Part shown: one piece after another, positions 32,781-41,823 of the stretch | Numbering within the stretch: position 1 is the stretch's first letter | Layout of the letters: each line of letters starts with the position of its first letter | Position numbers and translations under genes: made by a program | The notes under the pieces: generated by a model | What the model was told of the DNA's origin: nothing | Database searches by the model: none | What the model saw: only the letters and a program-made list of their open reading frames with translations | NCBI GenBank assembly: GCA_963850205.1 | Contig: CAWKKJ010000011.1 | Location: 186,001 to 250,000, forward strand | Reading direction: 5' to 3' | From: JACVRW01 sp963850205 | GTDB lineage: Bacteria; Actinomycetota; Thermoleophilia; Solirubrobacterales; Thermoleophilaceae | DNA: 64,000 nt

Positions 32781-33713
32781 ATGCCAGCAGGCCGATTCGT
32801 CATCCTCAGAGCAGTGATTGACGCATCCGCCATCACCCTGCGCGACGTGACCAAGCGCTTCGGCGACATCGTGGCCGTGGACGGCCTCGATCTCGACGTG
32901 CCCGAGGGCAGCTGCCTCGGGCTGCTCGGGCCGAACGGGGCCGGCAAGAGCACCACCATGCGCATGCTCACCGCCCAGGCGATCGCCGACGAGGGCGGCA
33001 TCGACGTCCTGGGCTACCGGCTCCCGCAGGACTCCAAGCAGGCCCGGGCCCTGTGCGGCGTCGTGCCGCAGCTCGACAACCTCGACGTCGAGCTCACCGC
33101 CCGCCAGAACCTCGCGGTGTTCGCCCGGCTCTACCGCATCCCGCGGGCCGAGCGCAGGCCGGCGGTCGACCGGGCACTCGGCATCGTGAACCTGTCCGCG
33201 CGGGCGGACGACCCGGTGGACGAGCTCTCCGGGGGCATGCGACGCCGCCTGCTGATCGCCCGGGCCCTGGTTCACCGCCCACGGCTGCTCCTGCTGGACG
33301 AGCCCACGGTCGGTCTCGATCCGCAGGTGCGCCAGGAGCTGTGGGCGCTGATCGACGCCCTGCGCAGCGAGGGGACCACGATCCTGATGTCCACCCACTA
33401 CATCGAGGAGGCCGAGCGCCTCGCCGATTCGGTGGCCATCATGGCCGAGGGCAAGGTGGTCGCCCGCGGCCGGCCGCTCGACCTCGTGCGCAGGCACGCC
33501 GGGGTCGAGACGCTGGAGGTCTACGGCCCGCCGCCGCGGCTGGCCGAGGTCCGCGAGACGGCCGAGGCCGGTGGTTTTCGCACCCGCCGCACGGGCACCG
33601 CCGTGGCCATCCTGGGCAGCGAGGAGGGCGACGGCGAGCTGCCCGACGGCGTGCGCCGCGCGGCCTCGCTCGAGGACGTCTTCGTCCTGCTCACCGGCGA
33701 GGAGGTGGCGTGA
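32781..33713 (+). CDS. ABC exporter ATP-binding protein (DrrA/NodI type)
   Basis: A 310-residue ATPase. Walker A is LGPNGAGKST, the signature DELSGGMRRRLLIARAL, Walker B LLLLDEPTVGLDP and the H-loop STHYIEEAE. The C-terminal 80 residues form the DrrA-like regulatory part. ATG 32781 is used; GTG 32814 is closer to the usual family start. With the following permease it forms a drug- or lipid-type exporter, intact unlike the pair at 5760-7820. Confidence 0.9.
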   Translation: MPAGRFVILRAVIDASAITLRDVTKRFGDIVAVDGLDLDVPEGSCLGLLGPNGAGKSTTMRMLTAQAIADEGGIDVLGYRLPQDSKQARALCGVVPQLDNLDVELTARQNLAVFARLYRIPRAERRPAVDRALGIVNLSARADDPVDELSGGMRRRLLIARALVHRPRLLLLDEPTVGLDPQVRQELWALIDALRSEGTTILMSTHYIEEAERLADSVAIMAEGKVVARGRPLDLVRRHAGVETLEVYGPPPRLAEVRETAEAGGFRTRRTGTAVAILGSEEGDGELPDGVRRAASLEDVFVLLTGEEVA

Positions 33714-34489
33714 GGCGCCGGCGCCTTCATCGCCTGGAGCCCGGGGCCATCCTCGGAGTGATGAGCCGGGACGTCACCAACTTCGGCACCTTCTGGAAGG
33801 CCACCACGTTCTCGTCGGTGATCGAGCCCACGATCTATCTGCTGGCCTTCGGGCTGGGCGTCGGCACGCTCATCACCAGCGTCCAGGGCCTCGACTACGT
33901 GCAGTACGTGGGCACGGGGATGGTGGCCACCTCGGTGCTGTTCGCCTCGGCGCTCACGGCCATGTTCGGCACCTTCGTCAAGCAGCGCTTCCAGCGCACC
34001 TACGACGCGATCATGGCCGCGCCGGTCGACGCCGAGGAACTGGTGACCGGCGAGATCCTGTGGATAGCCATGCGCGCGGGGGTCTACGGCTGCGCTCCGC
34101 TGCTGGTGGCGATGCTCTTCGGGCTCGATCCCGCCCTCGGGATGCTCGTCGTCCCGTTCGTGGGCTTCATCACCGGCCTGGGGTTCGCCGCCTTCGGGGT
34201 GCTGATGGCCGCGACGGTGTCCAAGATCGACAGCTTCAACTACGTGACCACGACCGTGATCACGCCACTGTTCCTGGTCTCGGGCACCTTCTTCCCGATC
34301 AGCGAGCTGCCGCAGTGGGCCCAGGTGCTGGCCAATCTCAACCCGCTCTATCACTGCGTCCAGCTGGTGCGAGACGCGGTCTTCGGTTTCGAGACCGCGG
34401 ACCTGGCCCACCTCGCGGTGCTGATCGGCTTCGCCCTCGTCATGTGGCGCCTGGCGATCTGGCGGATGGAGAAGCGGCTAATCGACTGA
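33710..34489 (+). CDS. ABC-2 type permease (DrrB/NodJ type)
   Basis: A 259-residue permease with about six transmembrane helices; FWKATTFSSVIEPTIYLLAFGLGVG and VSGTFFPISELPQWAQVLANLNPLYH are family features. GTG start overlaps the ATPase stop by 4 bp. Substrate unknown; relatives export daunorubicin, lipo-oligosaccharides or polyketides. The last 12 bp overlap the convergent TrxR-like gene. Confidence 0.9.
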   Translation: MRRRRLHRLEPGAILGVMSRDVTNFGTFWKATTFSSVIEPTIYLLAFGLGVGTLITSVQGLDYVQYVGTGMVATSVLFASALTAMFGTFVKQRFQRTYDAIMAAPVDAEELVTGEILWIAMRAGVYGCAPLLVAMLFGLDPALGMLVVPFVGFITGLGFAAFGVLMAATVSKIDSFNYVTTTVITPLFLVSGTFFPISELPQWAQVLANLNPLYHCVQLVRDAVFGFETADLAHLAVLIGFALVMWRLAIWRMEKRLID

Positions 34490-36094
34490 CGGCGCCGCGG
34501 CCGGCTCGGTGAAGCGGTCGTGGACGAAGCGGACGACCATCGCCCCCTCCCCCACGGCGGTGGCGCAGCGCTTGACCGAGCCCGAGCGCACGTCGCCCGC
34601 CGCGTAGATCCCCGGGACACTGGTCTCCAGCAGCCCGTCGGCGCCCGCCTCGGGACCGGTGAGGATGAAGCCCTTGCCGTCGCGGGCGATGGTGTCGCCG
34701 AGCCAGTCGGTGCAGGGTTCGGCCCCGAGGAACAGGAACAGGGACGCGAACGGCAGTCGCTCCCCGTCCAGCAGCGTGACTGCCTCGAGCTCCCCTCCGG
34801 AGCCGTGCAGCTCGCCCACCTCGCTGCTCCCCCGCACCGCGACGCCGTGGCGCTCAAGCTCGCCCACCAGGTAGTGGGACATGGTCTCGTGCAGGTCGCC
34901 GCGACGGTGCAGCAGCGTGACCAGCGCCCCGCCGCGCGCCAGCCAGACGGCGGCCTGCCCGGCCGAGTTGCCGCCGCCCACGACCGCGACTCGCGTGCCG
35001 CCACAGCGCTGGGCCTCGGGCGGGCCCGCGGCGTAGAAGACGCTGAGGCCCTCGTACTCCTCCAGGCCCGCCACCGGCAGGCGGCGGTACTCGGCTCCGG
35101 TGGCCAGCACCACGGCGCGGGCGGACACCTCGTGATCCTCCTCCAGGCGCACGGTGTGGCGACCATCGCCGGGCTCGAGCGCCAACGCGCGGTAGGGCGT
35201 CGCGGTGCGGGTGTTGAACTTGCGCGCCTGCGTTACGGCACGGCTGGTGAGCTCGTTGCCGGTGATGCCGCCGGGAAAGCCCAGGTAGTTCTCGATCCGC
35301 CGGGAGGCCCCGGCCTGTCCACCCAGGGCGGTGCTCTCCACCACGAGCGTGTTCAGACCCTCGGAGGAGCCATAGACCGCCGCGGCGAGACCGGCCGGGC
35401 CGCCGCCGATCACCACCAGGTCGACCTCCTCGATCGGCTGGAGCGCGAGGCCGATCCCCAGCGCGCGCGACACCTCGCCGTTCGAGGGGTTGTGCAGGTC
35501 CTCCCCGCCGGGCAGGCGCACCAGCGGCAGGCGCTCGGGCTCGACCGCCGCGACCAGATCGGCCGCCTCGTGGTCATCGGAGTGCTCGGGATCACGCCAT
35601 GTGTGCGGGAGCCGGTTGCGCTTGGCCCAGTCCACCAGCCGCCGGGTTGCGGCCGACGACGCCGGGCCGAGGATCTCGATCCCCACGCCCTGACGGCTCT
35701 GGAGCAGCTCCCGGCGGCTGATGAAGGTGGAGAGGAGCAGGTCGCCCAGCGGACCGTCCTCGAACAGCAGCGGGCGCAGCACGTCGCGGTCTACGGCGAT
35801 GTAGCGCATCGGCTGGGTGACGACCGCATTGAGAAAGACCGTCTGACCCGAGAGGAGGTTCATCTCCCCCAGGAAGCCCGACGGCCCGTGGCGCACGATC
35901 TCGGCTCCGGTCGCGTCCTGGATCGCCGCCTCACCCTCGATGATGGCCATGAACGGGTAGCGCTGGTCGCCCACGCCGAACAGCCGCTCGCCGACGGCCG
36001 CCGTGCGCTCCTCGCCGTGCTCGGCCAGCAGCTCGAGCTGGGACTTCGACAGGACCTGGCCGGAGGGGCTCGCCACCGCACTGAGGGTACTCAC
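34478..36094 (-). CDS. Fusion: cyclic nucleotide-binding domain, glutaredoxin-like domain and TrxR-like flavoprotein without CXXC
   Basis: A 538-residue protein. Residues 20-130 are a cNMP-binding domain (PSGFLGEMNLLSG). Residues 135-215 look like a glutaredoxin or thioredoxin fold with no Cys (ILGPASSAATRRLVDWAKRN). Residues 223-530 are a thioredoxin reductase-like flavoprotein: FAD motif VVIGGGPAGLAAA, NADPH motif VVGGGNSAGQAA and GIYAAGDVRSGSVKR near the end. Where TrxR has CAXCD, this protein reads SVFYAAGPPEAQRCGG, with a single Cys364. It is last in the recA-recX transcript, joined by a GTGA overlap. It may be an NADPH-dependent flavin reductase or sensor. Confidence 0.85.
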   Translation of the reverse strand: MSTLSAVASPSGQVLSKSQLELLAEHGEERTAAVGERLFGVGDQRYPFMAIIEGEAAIQDATGAEIVRHGPSGFLGEMNLLSGQTVFLNAVVTQPMRYIAVDRDVLRPLLFEDGPLGDLLLSTFISRRELLQSRQGVGIEILGPASSAATRRLVDWAKRNRLPHTWRDPEHSDDHEAADLVAAVEPERLPLVRLPGGEDLHNPSNGEVSRALGIGLALQPIEEVDLVVIGGGPAGLAAAVYGSSEGLNTLVVESTALGGQAGASRRIENYLGFPGGITGNELTSRAVTQARKFNTRTATPYRALALEPGDGRHTVRLEEDHEVSARAVVLATGAEYRRLPVAGLEEYEGLSVFYAAGPPEAQRCGGTRVAVVGGGNSAGQAAVWLARGGALVTLLHRRGDLHETMSHYLVGELERHGVAVRGSSEVGELHGSGGELEAVTLLDGERLPFASLFLFLGAEPCTDWLGDTIARDGKGFILTGPEAGADGLLETSVPGIYAAGDVRSGSVKRCATAVGEGAMVVRFVHDRFTEPAAAPSVD

Positions 36095-36543
36095 CGCCGG
36101 GCGGCCCGAGCGATCGCTCCCAGGAGCCCGACGCCGAAGCCCAGCACCTGGTGGAGAGCGTCATCGTCGAGCGCGTAGGGCAGCGGATAGTGCGGCTGGG
36201 GATCCGGTTCCCCGGCGAGGCGGGCCAGCTCCAGGGCCAGCCCCTGCACCGTTCCGCCCAGGTACTCGTCGCCGGCGACGAGGCCGAGGAAGCTGAACTC
36301 CACGGAACCGTCGCCCCGAACCACGAAGCGCAGCTCCGCCTCGCCCTCGGTGAGCCGGAACACGCGCTCCGCTCCCATCCACTGCGCCCCTGTGACCCCG
36401 AGCCCGCGCAGCGAGGCCTCGACCACCCGCCGGCCCGCGGCGCGTTTCACGCCCGGCCGGCGCGGATACGTGCGACAGAGCTCGTAGTAGCGCTGGTGGA
36501 GGCGCTCGCGCCCCAGCAGCGACCGGAGCTCGGCGTCATCCAT
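36091..36543 (-). CDS. Unknown 150-residue protein in the recA operon
   Basis: Starts MDDAELRSLLGRERLHQRYY and shows mixed alpha/beta pattern with FVVRGDGSVEFSFLGLVAGDEYLGG in the middle. No signal peptide or membrane helix apart from a weakly hydrophobic C-terminus. It lies 20 bp after recX and overlaps the TrxR-like fusion by 4 bp. No family recognised; the central segment recalls small ligand-binding barrels, but this is weak. Confidence 0.65.
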   Translation of the reverse strand: MDDAELRSLLGRERLHQRYYELCRTYPRRPGVKRAAGRRVVEASLRGLGVTGAQWMGAERVFRLTEGEAELRFVVRGDGSVEFSFLGLVAGDEYLGGTVQGLALELARLAGEPDPQPHYPLPYALDDDALHQVLGFGVGLLGAIARAARR

Positions 36544-36563
36544 CGCCGTCGCGAGCCCGGAGA

Positions 36564-37064
36564 TCAGGCAGCGCCCTGCTGCTCCTCGGCCCGGCGCTCG
36601 TGGACCCGCACCGCCTCGTAGGCCAGCTCGCTCGAATACCCGCGGCGCACCAGCAGCCGCCAGGCCCGATCGCGCTCGCGATCGTCGCGCGGCGGCTGGG
36701 GCAGGCGGCGCCGTAGCAGGAGCAGGGCGGTGTCGAGCTCGGCCTCCGGGCCCTGCAGCTCGAGCGCGCCGGCGATCAGGCTCGGGGCGATGCCCCGGCG
36801 GCGCAGCTCGCGGGCGATGCGCTCGCCTCCCCACTGCTCCAGCTCACGCTTGTCCTCGGCGAAGCGGCGCGCGTAGCGGCCGTCGTCGAGCAGCTGGGCC
36901 TCGGTCAGCTCGCTCACGGCCTCCTCGATCGCAGCGGGATCGACTCGCTTGCGCTCGAGGACAGCACGCAGCTCGGCGATGGTGCGGTCGCGGCGCCCGA
37001 CGGCCCCGTAGGCCAGGGCAAGCGCGCGCTCCAGCTCGGCCTGGTCGGGAAGCGCGTGGGCCAT
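36564..37064 (-). CDS. recX: RecA modulator RecX
   Basis: A 166-residue protein with the three-helix RecX repeats; LTEAQLLDDGRYARRFAEDKR and RRGIAPSLIAGAL are recognisable. RecX binds RecA filaments and limits or remodels them. It follows recA by 41 bp on the same strand, the usual arrangement. Confidence 0.92.
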   Translation of the reverse strand: MAHALPDQAELERALALAYGAVGRRDRTIAELRAVLERKRVDPAAIEEAVSELTEAQLLDDGRYARRFAEDKRELEQWGGERIARELRRRGIAPSLIAGALELQGPEAELDTALLLLRRRLPQPPRDDRERDRAWRLLVRRGYSSELAYEAVRVHERRAEEQQGAA

Positions 37065-37105
37065 GACGTGCCGGGGCGACCGACCGCCTCAGGGAGGCGA
37101 GGCGC

Positions 37106-38215
37106 TCAGGCGGCCCGCTCCTCCGGTCGCTCGCCGTCGCCGGCCTCCGCCTCGGGCTCGGTCCCGTCCGCCGGCTGCACCGCGGCCAGCGGCACCGAGA
37201 CGGGCTCGACGCCGAGGGCCTCGTAGACCTTCTGCTCGATCTCGCGGGCGACCGCGGGGTTCTCCCGCAGGTAGCCCTTCACGTTGTTGCGGCCCTGGCC
37301 GAGCCGCTCGTCCCCGTAGGAGAAGAACGAGCCCGACTTCTGGACGATCCCGTGCTCGATCCCCAGGTCGAGGATGCAGCCCTCGGCGCTGATCCCCTGG
37401 CCGTACTCGATGTCGAACTCGGCCTGGCGGAAGGGCGCCGCCACCTTGTTCTTGACCACCTTGACCCGCACCCGGTTGCCGACGGCCTCGGTGCCCTCCT
37501 TGAGGGTCTCGATGCGCCGGATGTCGAGCCGCTGGGAGGAATAGAACTTGAGCGCGCGGCCGCCGGGCTGCGTTTCCGGCGAGCCAAACATGACGCCGAC
37601 CTTCTCCCGGATCTGGTTGGTGAAGATGCAGAGGGTGTTGGCCCGGTTCAGGTTCCCGGCCAGCTTGCGCATGGCCTGGGACATCATGCGGGCCTGGAGG
37701 CCGACCGTCTGGTCGCCCATCTGGCCCTCGAGCTCGGCCTTGGGGGTGAGCGCGGCCACGGAGTCGATCGCCACCACGTCGACCGCGCCGGAGCGGATCA
37801 GCAGGTCGGCGATCTCGAGCGCCTGCTCACCGTGGTCGGGCTGGGAGACCAGCAGCTCGTCGACGTCGACGCCGATGCGCTTGGCGTAGGCCGGGTCCAT
37901 GGCGTGCTCGGCGTCGATGAAGGCGCAGATGCCGCCCATCTGCTGGGCGCTGGCCAGCACGTGGTAGAGCAGCGTGGTCTTCCCCGACGACTCGGGCCCG
38001 AACACCTCGACGATCCGCCCGCGCGGGACGCCGCCCACGCCGAGCGCCAGGTCGAGCGAGAGCGCCCCGGTGGGGATCGCGGCCACCCGCACCGCGGCGG
38101 CCTCGTCGCCCATCTTCATGATCGAGCCCTGGCCGAACTGGCGCTCGATCTGGGTGATCGCACCGCTCAGCGCGGACTCGCGCGCCTTGGCGGCCTTTTC
38201 CTGTTCCTTCTCCAT
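37106..38215 (-). CDS. recA: Recombinase A
   Basis: A 369-residue RecA. Walker A GPESSGKT at residues 73-80, the DNA-binding loop region GQMGDQTVGLQARMMSQAMR, TNQIREKVGVMFG and a C-terminal acidic tail (EPEAEAGDGERPEE). ATG 38215 has GAGGAGA six bases upstream, which decides against the upstream codon at 38248. It heads recA-recX-unknown-TrxR-like. Confidence 0.97.
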   Translation of the reverse strand: MEKEQEKAAKARESALSGAITQIERQFGQGSIMKMGDEAAAVRVAAIPTGALSLDLALGVGGVPRGRIVEVFGPESSGKTTLLYHVLASAQQMGGICAFIDAEHAMDPAYAKRIGVDVDELLVSQPDHGEQALEIADLLIRSGAVDVVAIDSVAALTPKAELEGQMGDQTVGLQARMMSQAMRKLAGNLNRANTLCIFTNQIREKVGVMFGSPETQPGGRALKFYSSQRLDIRRIETLKEGTEAVGNRVRVKVVKNKVAAPFRQAEFDIEYGQGISAEGCILDLGIEHGIVQKSGSFFSYGDERLGQGRNNVKGYLRENPAVAREIEQKVYEALGVEPVSVPLAAVQPADGTEPEAEAGDGERPEERAA

Positions 38216-38221
38216 GCCGTG

Positions 38222-38252
38222 TCTCCTCGAAGCTCTTGAGGTCCACACGCTA
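38222..38252 (-). promoter_or_regulatory. recA leader: possible -10 and Shine-Dalgarno site
   Basis: Minus-strand TAGCGT at 38252-38247, then a leader of about 25 nt with GAGGAGA at 38228-38222 and ATG at 38215. No LexA-type palindrome and no convincing RecA-NDp -35 is visible. Confidence 0.35.
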
Positions 38253-38275
38253 GGAGTGCGATCGGACGGTAAGCT

Positions 38276-38292
38276 CGCCCCCCTGCGGGGCG
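38276..38292 (-). terminator. Hairpin between GH15 gene and recA
   Basis: CGCCCC (38276-38281), loop of 5, GGGGCG (38287-38292), about 30 nt past the stop of the GH15 gene at 38321. No U-tract. Confidence 0.35.
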
Positions 38293-38320
38293 GAATACCC
38301 GGCTCCAGGCTGCGGGCGCT

Positions 38321-40495
38321 CTACCCGGTGCTCACTCCTCGCACAAGCGTCGTCTCGTAGCGGCAGGCCACGATCTGCGGCGTCTCCACCGGCGCTCCGG
38401 CATCGATGGAGTGGGCCAGCCGGATGAACTGGGAGTGCGACCAGGCCAGCGGCGTGGCCGACAGCGTGTTCTCACCGGGCACGAAGCGCGGGCCGGTGCC
38501 GGCCGGCGGGGTGAGATCCCACACCTGCTCGGCCATCACCTGACCGCCAGAGTCCTCGGCCACGTTGGCCATCGTGTCCAGGTACTGCTGCGCCTCCTCG
38601 CCGGCGGCCAGCGCGTACTCGCCGCGCTCGCCGGTGAGCAGCGGCCAGCCGCGGCCCTTGGTCTCGCCCGACCCCGGGTCGACGGGCGCCCACGGGTCCC
38701 CGTTGGGCTTCTCGCCGTAGCCGTCGAAGCTCGAGCGGTACCAGAAGGGGCCGTTGTCGGTCTGGTATCCGAGCACGCGGTCGATCACCTCGAGCGTCGA
38801 GGCGATGTTCGGGTCGTCGGCCGACTTCACGCCGAGGCGCACCATCTCGAGGAAGCTCGGGTCGACCACCCGGCGCTGATCGACCAGCGGGCCGCCGTCG
38901 GCGATCTGGATCTGCGCGCCGCTGTTGGCGTCCCCGTTGTCGGTGATCCGCAGGTAGTACGGCTCGGCGGACAGCGGCCCGTTCGTCGTGAGCGTCCAGC
39001 GCTCGAGGTCGTCCTGCCACTCATCGGCCGTCGCCAGGTAGCGGCGGGCCCTCGCGGCGGCGCCGTTCTCGCGGGCGATGTCGGCGGCCGTCACGAGCCC
39101 GGCGATCTCGGCGGCGATCGTCGCCGGCGAGTAGCCGCCGATGTTCTCCCAGCGCTCCTGGTCGGTGCGCGGGCCGTTCTCGACCAGGAAGTCGGCCGAG
39201 CGGCGCACGTTGTCCCAGTCGCCCGGCCCGGTGCGGCCCAGCTGCCAGGCCAGCACGATCGGGAAGGCCACCTCGTCGAGCTGGAGCCCGGTGAACACGG
39301 GCTCCCCGTCGAGGCGGGAGTTCTGCGGGAACGACCCATCGGGCGCCTGCTGCACGTTCCAGAGGTAGTTCAGCGCGCGACGGGCCGCGGCCCGGTCGCC
39401 TGCCGCCAGCAGGCCGGTGGCGATCTCGTACAGGTCGCGCGACCAGACCGCGATGTACACCGGCAGGTGCTGGAGCTCGTCGGCCCAGGCCCAGGGGCGG
39501 CCGGGGGCGGCAACGAAGCCGCCGCGGAAGGTCTTGTCCTCGTGCGCGGCCAGCAGCATCACCGAGGCGAGGTAGCTGTCACGCGAGGCGGCGGCGCTGT
39601 CCGGCACCCGCTCGAGCGAGCGGAAGTACCCGCGCCAGCCGGCGGAGTACTCCCCGCGCGCCGAGGCGAAGCCGCGGCCCAGGGCCGCCTGGCCGTTGCG
39701 CAGGGCCGCGCCCGTCCCCCGCCCGAAACCGAGCGAGAGGGTCAGGCGCCGCCCGCCCGCCAGGCCGGTGAGCCGGGTTGCGCCCATCTGGACGACGTTG
39801 CCCCGCTCGCGGGCGGTGTAGGACCAGTCCATCGTGTAGTCGTCCCGGACGTCGGTGAAGCCGTCGCTGCGGTCCAGGTAGCCGCTCGAGGTCTTGGTGA
39901 AGCCCGACGAGGCCAGCACGGCGCTGCTGAGCACGTCGTCGGTGGCCACCAGCCCGCCGCCGGCGGTGCGGCCGGTGTCGTCATTGGCGTTCAGCCCCAG
40001 CCCGACGTCGTGGAGGACGTAGACCTCGTAGGCGTTGCCGTCCAGCGACTCGAAGGTGACGTCCACCAGCACCGCGGAGCGGTCAGGGTCGGTGACGTAG
40101 GTCTTGGTGATCCGGTACTTGCCCGACTTGGCCGTGTTGATCTGCCGGTAGATCGGGCTGCGGGCCCGCAGCAGCTGTACCTCGCTGTCGGTCGCCTCGT
40201 CCTCGCGCTCGGCGAAGGTCTCGCCGTCGGAGACAACCAGCACGGTGTCGCGGGTCGCGGGCGTATCGATCCGCGGGAAGAACACCTCGGTCAGCGCGCC
40301 GTTGTTGATCGTGTACCAGGTCTTGCTGGCCCGGGTCTTCGACGTGCCGAAGCCGTCCTTGTCGCCGGGCGCCCACGTGGAGGCCTTGCCCGGAGCTCCG
40401 GGGGCGTTGCCGGTCTGGGCCGCAGCGGTTGCAGCGGCGAGGAGGCCGAGTAGCAGCCCGGCGAGGGTCATTGATGAGGGAGGGCGAGAGCGCAT
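38321..40495 (-). CDS. Exported GH15 glucoamylase / glucodextranase-like enzyme
   Basis: A 724-residue secreted enzyme with a Sec signal peptide (hydrophobic stretch TLAGLLLGLLAAATAAA, cut near residue 26). An N-terminal glucodextranase-type beta domain (about 30-290) precedes an (alpha/alpha)6 barrel. Barrel features: AWADELQHLPVYIAVWSRDL, QAPDGSFPQNSRLDG, ENIGGYSPATIAAEIAGL (likely general acid Glu) and GRGWPLLTGERGEYAL followed by MAEQVWD (likely base). Acts outside the cell on alpha-glucans or alpha-glucosides. It is a single transcription unit and not near other carbohydrate genes. Confidence 0.9.
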   Translation of the reverse strand: MRSRPPSSMTLAGLLLGLLAAATAAAQTGNAPGAPGKASTWAPGDKDGFGTSKTRASKTWYTINNGALTEVFFPRIDTPATRDTVLVVSDGETFAEREDEATDSEVQLLRARSPIYRQINTAKSGKYRITKTYVTDPDRSAVLVDVTFESLDGNAYEVYVLHDVGLGLNANDDTGRTAGGGLVATDDVLSSAVLASSGFTKTSSGYLDRSDGFTDVRDDYTMDWSYTARERGNVVQMGATRLTGLAGGRRLTLSLGFGRGTGAALRNGQAALGRGFASARGEYSAGWRGYFRSLERVPDSAAASRDSYLASVMLLAAHEDKTFRGGFVAAPGRPWAWADELQHLPVYIAVWSRDLYEIATGLLAAGDRAAARRALNYLWNVQQAPDGSFPQNSRLDGEPVFTGLQLDEVAFPIVLAWQLGRTGPGDWDNVRRSADFLVENGPRTDQERWENIGGYSPATIAAEIAGLVTAADIARENGAAARARRYLATADEWQDDLERWTLTTNGPLSAEPYYLRITDNGDANSGAQIQIADGGPLVDQRRVVDPSFLEMVRLGVKSADDPNIASTLEVIDRVLGYQTDNGPFWYRSSFDGYGEKPNGDPWAPVDPGSGETKGRGWPLLTGERGEYALAAGEEAQQYLDTMANVAEDSGGQVMAEQVWDLTPPAGTGPRFVPGENTLSATPLAWSHSQFIRLAHSIDAGAPVETPQIVACRYETTLVRGVSTG

Positions 40496-40528
40496 CTGCG
40501 GCGCTACCCGAGGCCGGAGCGGGCGAAA

Positions 40529-41273
40529 CTAATCCCGGCGCTCCGCTACGTGCACCTCGGTGTCGTAGCGGAGCGTCACCCGGCCGTCGCCCGCCAGCGC
40601 CCTGATCCGGCCCAGTAGCCGGCTGCGCTCGGGCTCGTCCAGCGCCGCGATGAAGCTCACCGAGCCGAAGCGGTCCGCGAGGCCGGCGGCGTCCAGCTCC
40701 TGCTCATTCGCCGAAAACGCGCTCCTGGAGCGGCCCGAACAGGTGCTGCTGCTGCTCAAACGCCTGGGGCCAGTGGCCGCCGCGGTGGGCGGGCGTCGCC
40801 TTGCGGTGCGGGCGGATGAGCTCCTCGATCTCCTGGTTGAGCGGGTCGGACATGCGGCGCCGGTTCCAGATCAGCCCGAGCGCGGCCCCGGGGCGCAGCA
40901 CCCGGTGGATCTCCGCCAAGGCGGCGTCGCCGGCGAACCAGTGGAAGGCCTGGGCCACCGTCACCGCGTCCACCGACGCGGCGGGCAGCGGAATCCGCTC
41001 GGCCAGCCCGTCGAGCACGGTGGCCTCCGTCGGCAGGGCCGAGCGCATCTCGGCCACCGGCTCCACCGCGATCACCTCGAACCCGGCGGCCAGCAGCGGC
41101 CGGGTGAGCTTCCCGGTGCCCGCGGCCAGGTCGAGCACGGTGGCGCCGGCGGTGAGACCGAGGCGTTCGGCCAGCCAGCCCAGCGCGCCCGCCGGGTAGT
41201 CCGGCCGGGCGCGCTCGTAGGCGGCCGCCGAGCGGGTGAAGCCCGCCCAGGCAGTCGGATGGACTCCGGTCAA
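40529..41273 (-). pseudogene. SAM-dependent methyltransferase with one frameshift
   Basis: A class I methyltransferase (TVLDLAAGTGKLTRPLL, then VDAVTVAQAFHWF) reads from TTG 41273 to a stop at 40704 in frame one. The C-terminal part (NEQELDAAGLADRFGSVSF to ERRD) continues in another frame to 40529. One extra base in the A-run 40714-40717 explains the shift; removal gives ERVSANEQEL. The first 189 residues, including the whole SAM fold, remain, so a shortened protein might still fold. GGAGGAG before TTG and TTGA overlap with the GNAT gene support the start. Confidence 0.75.
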
Positions 41274-41821
41274 CCGAGCTCCTCCGCCAGGAGCGAGAAC
41301 ATGATCAGATCCTCGCGCCTGCCCCGCCGGCGCCTGTAGCACCGCAGGAGGCCCTCGCGGGTGTAGCCCGCCTTCAGTGCCACCCGCTGGGAGGACACGT
41401 TCTCGGGGTGGGCGAGCAGCTCGAGCCGCTCCAGGCCAAGCTCGCCGAGCGCATACTCGGATAGCAGGCGCGTGGCCCGCGTCCCCACCGACCGCCCGCG
41501 CGCCTCGCGGGCGATCCAGTAGCCGATCTCGCCGTGGCGGTCCTCCCAGTCGAGCTCGGCCAGCCCGATCGACCCCAGGAGGCGGCCGTCGTCGTCGACG
41601 ACGGCCAGCGCCAGCTCACGACCGGCTTCGCGATCCTGGGCGCCGGCACCGATGAAGTCGCGCGCGTGCTGCTCGGTATAGGGCGCCGGCACCACCGTCC
41701 AGCGCGGGATCTCGGGGTCCTGGCAGGCCTCCACCAGCGCCGGCACGTCAGCCGCCGACCAGGCCCGAAGCCGGATCTCACCGTCGCCCAGGGGCGGATC
41801 GGGCAGCGACAGGGCCGGCAT
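41270..41821 (-). CDS. GNAT acetyltransferase, RimJ/RimL type
   Basis: A 183-residue N-acetyltransferase. ARGRSVGTRATRLLSEYA is the acetyl-CoA pyrophosphate loop (V/GxGxG/A region), and LGLERLELLAHPENVSSQRVALKAGYTREG is the RimJ/L-type motif B. Target is unknown. It starts 2 bp after the stop of the thpR gene and shares a TTGA overlap with the methyltransferase gene. Confidence 0.88.
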   Translation of the reverse strand: MPALSLPDPPLGDGEIRLRAWSAADVPALVEACQDPEIPRWTVVPAPYTEQHARDFIGAGAQDREAGRELALAVVDDDGRLLGSIGLAELDWEDRHGEIGYWIAREARGRSVGTRATRLLSEYALGELGLERLELLAHPENVSSQRVALKAGYTREGLLRCYRRRRGRREDLIMFSLLAEELG

Positions 41822-41823
41822 GG

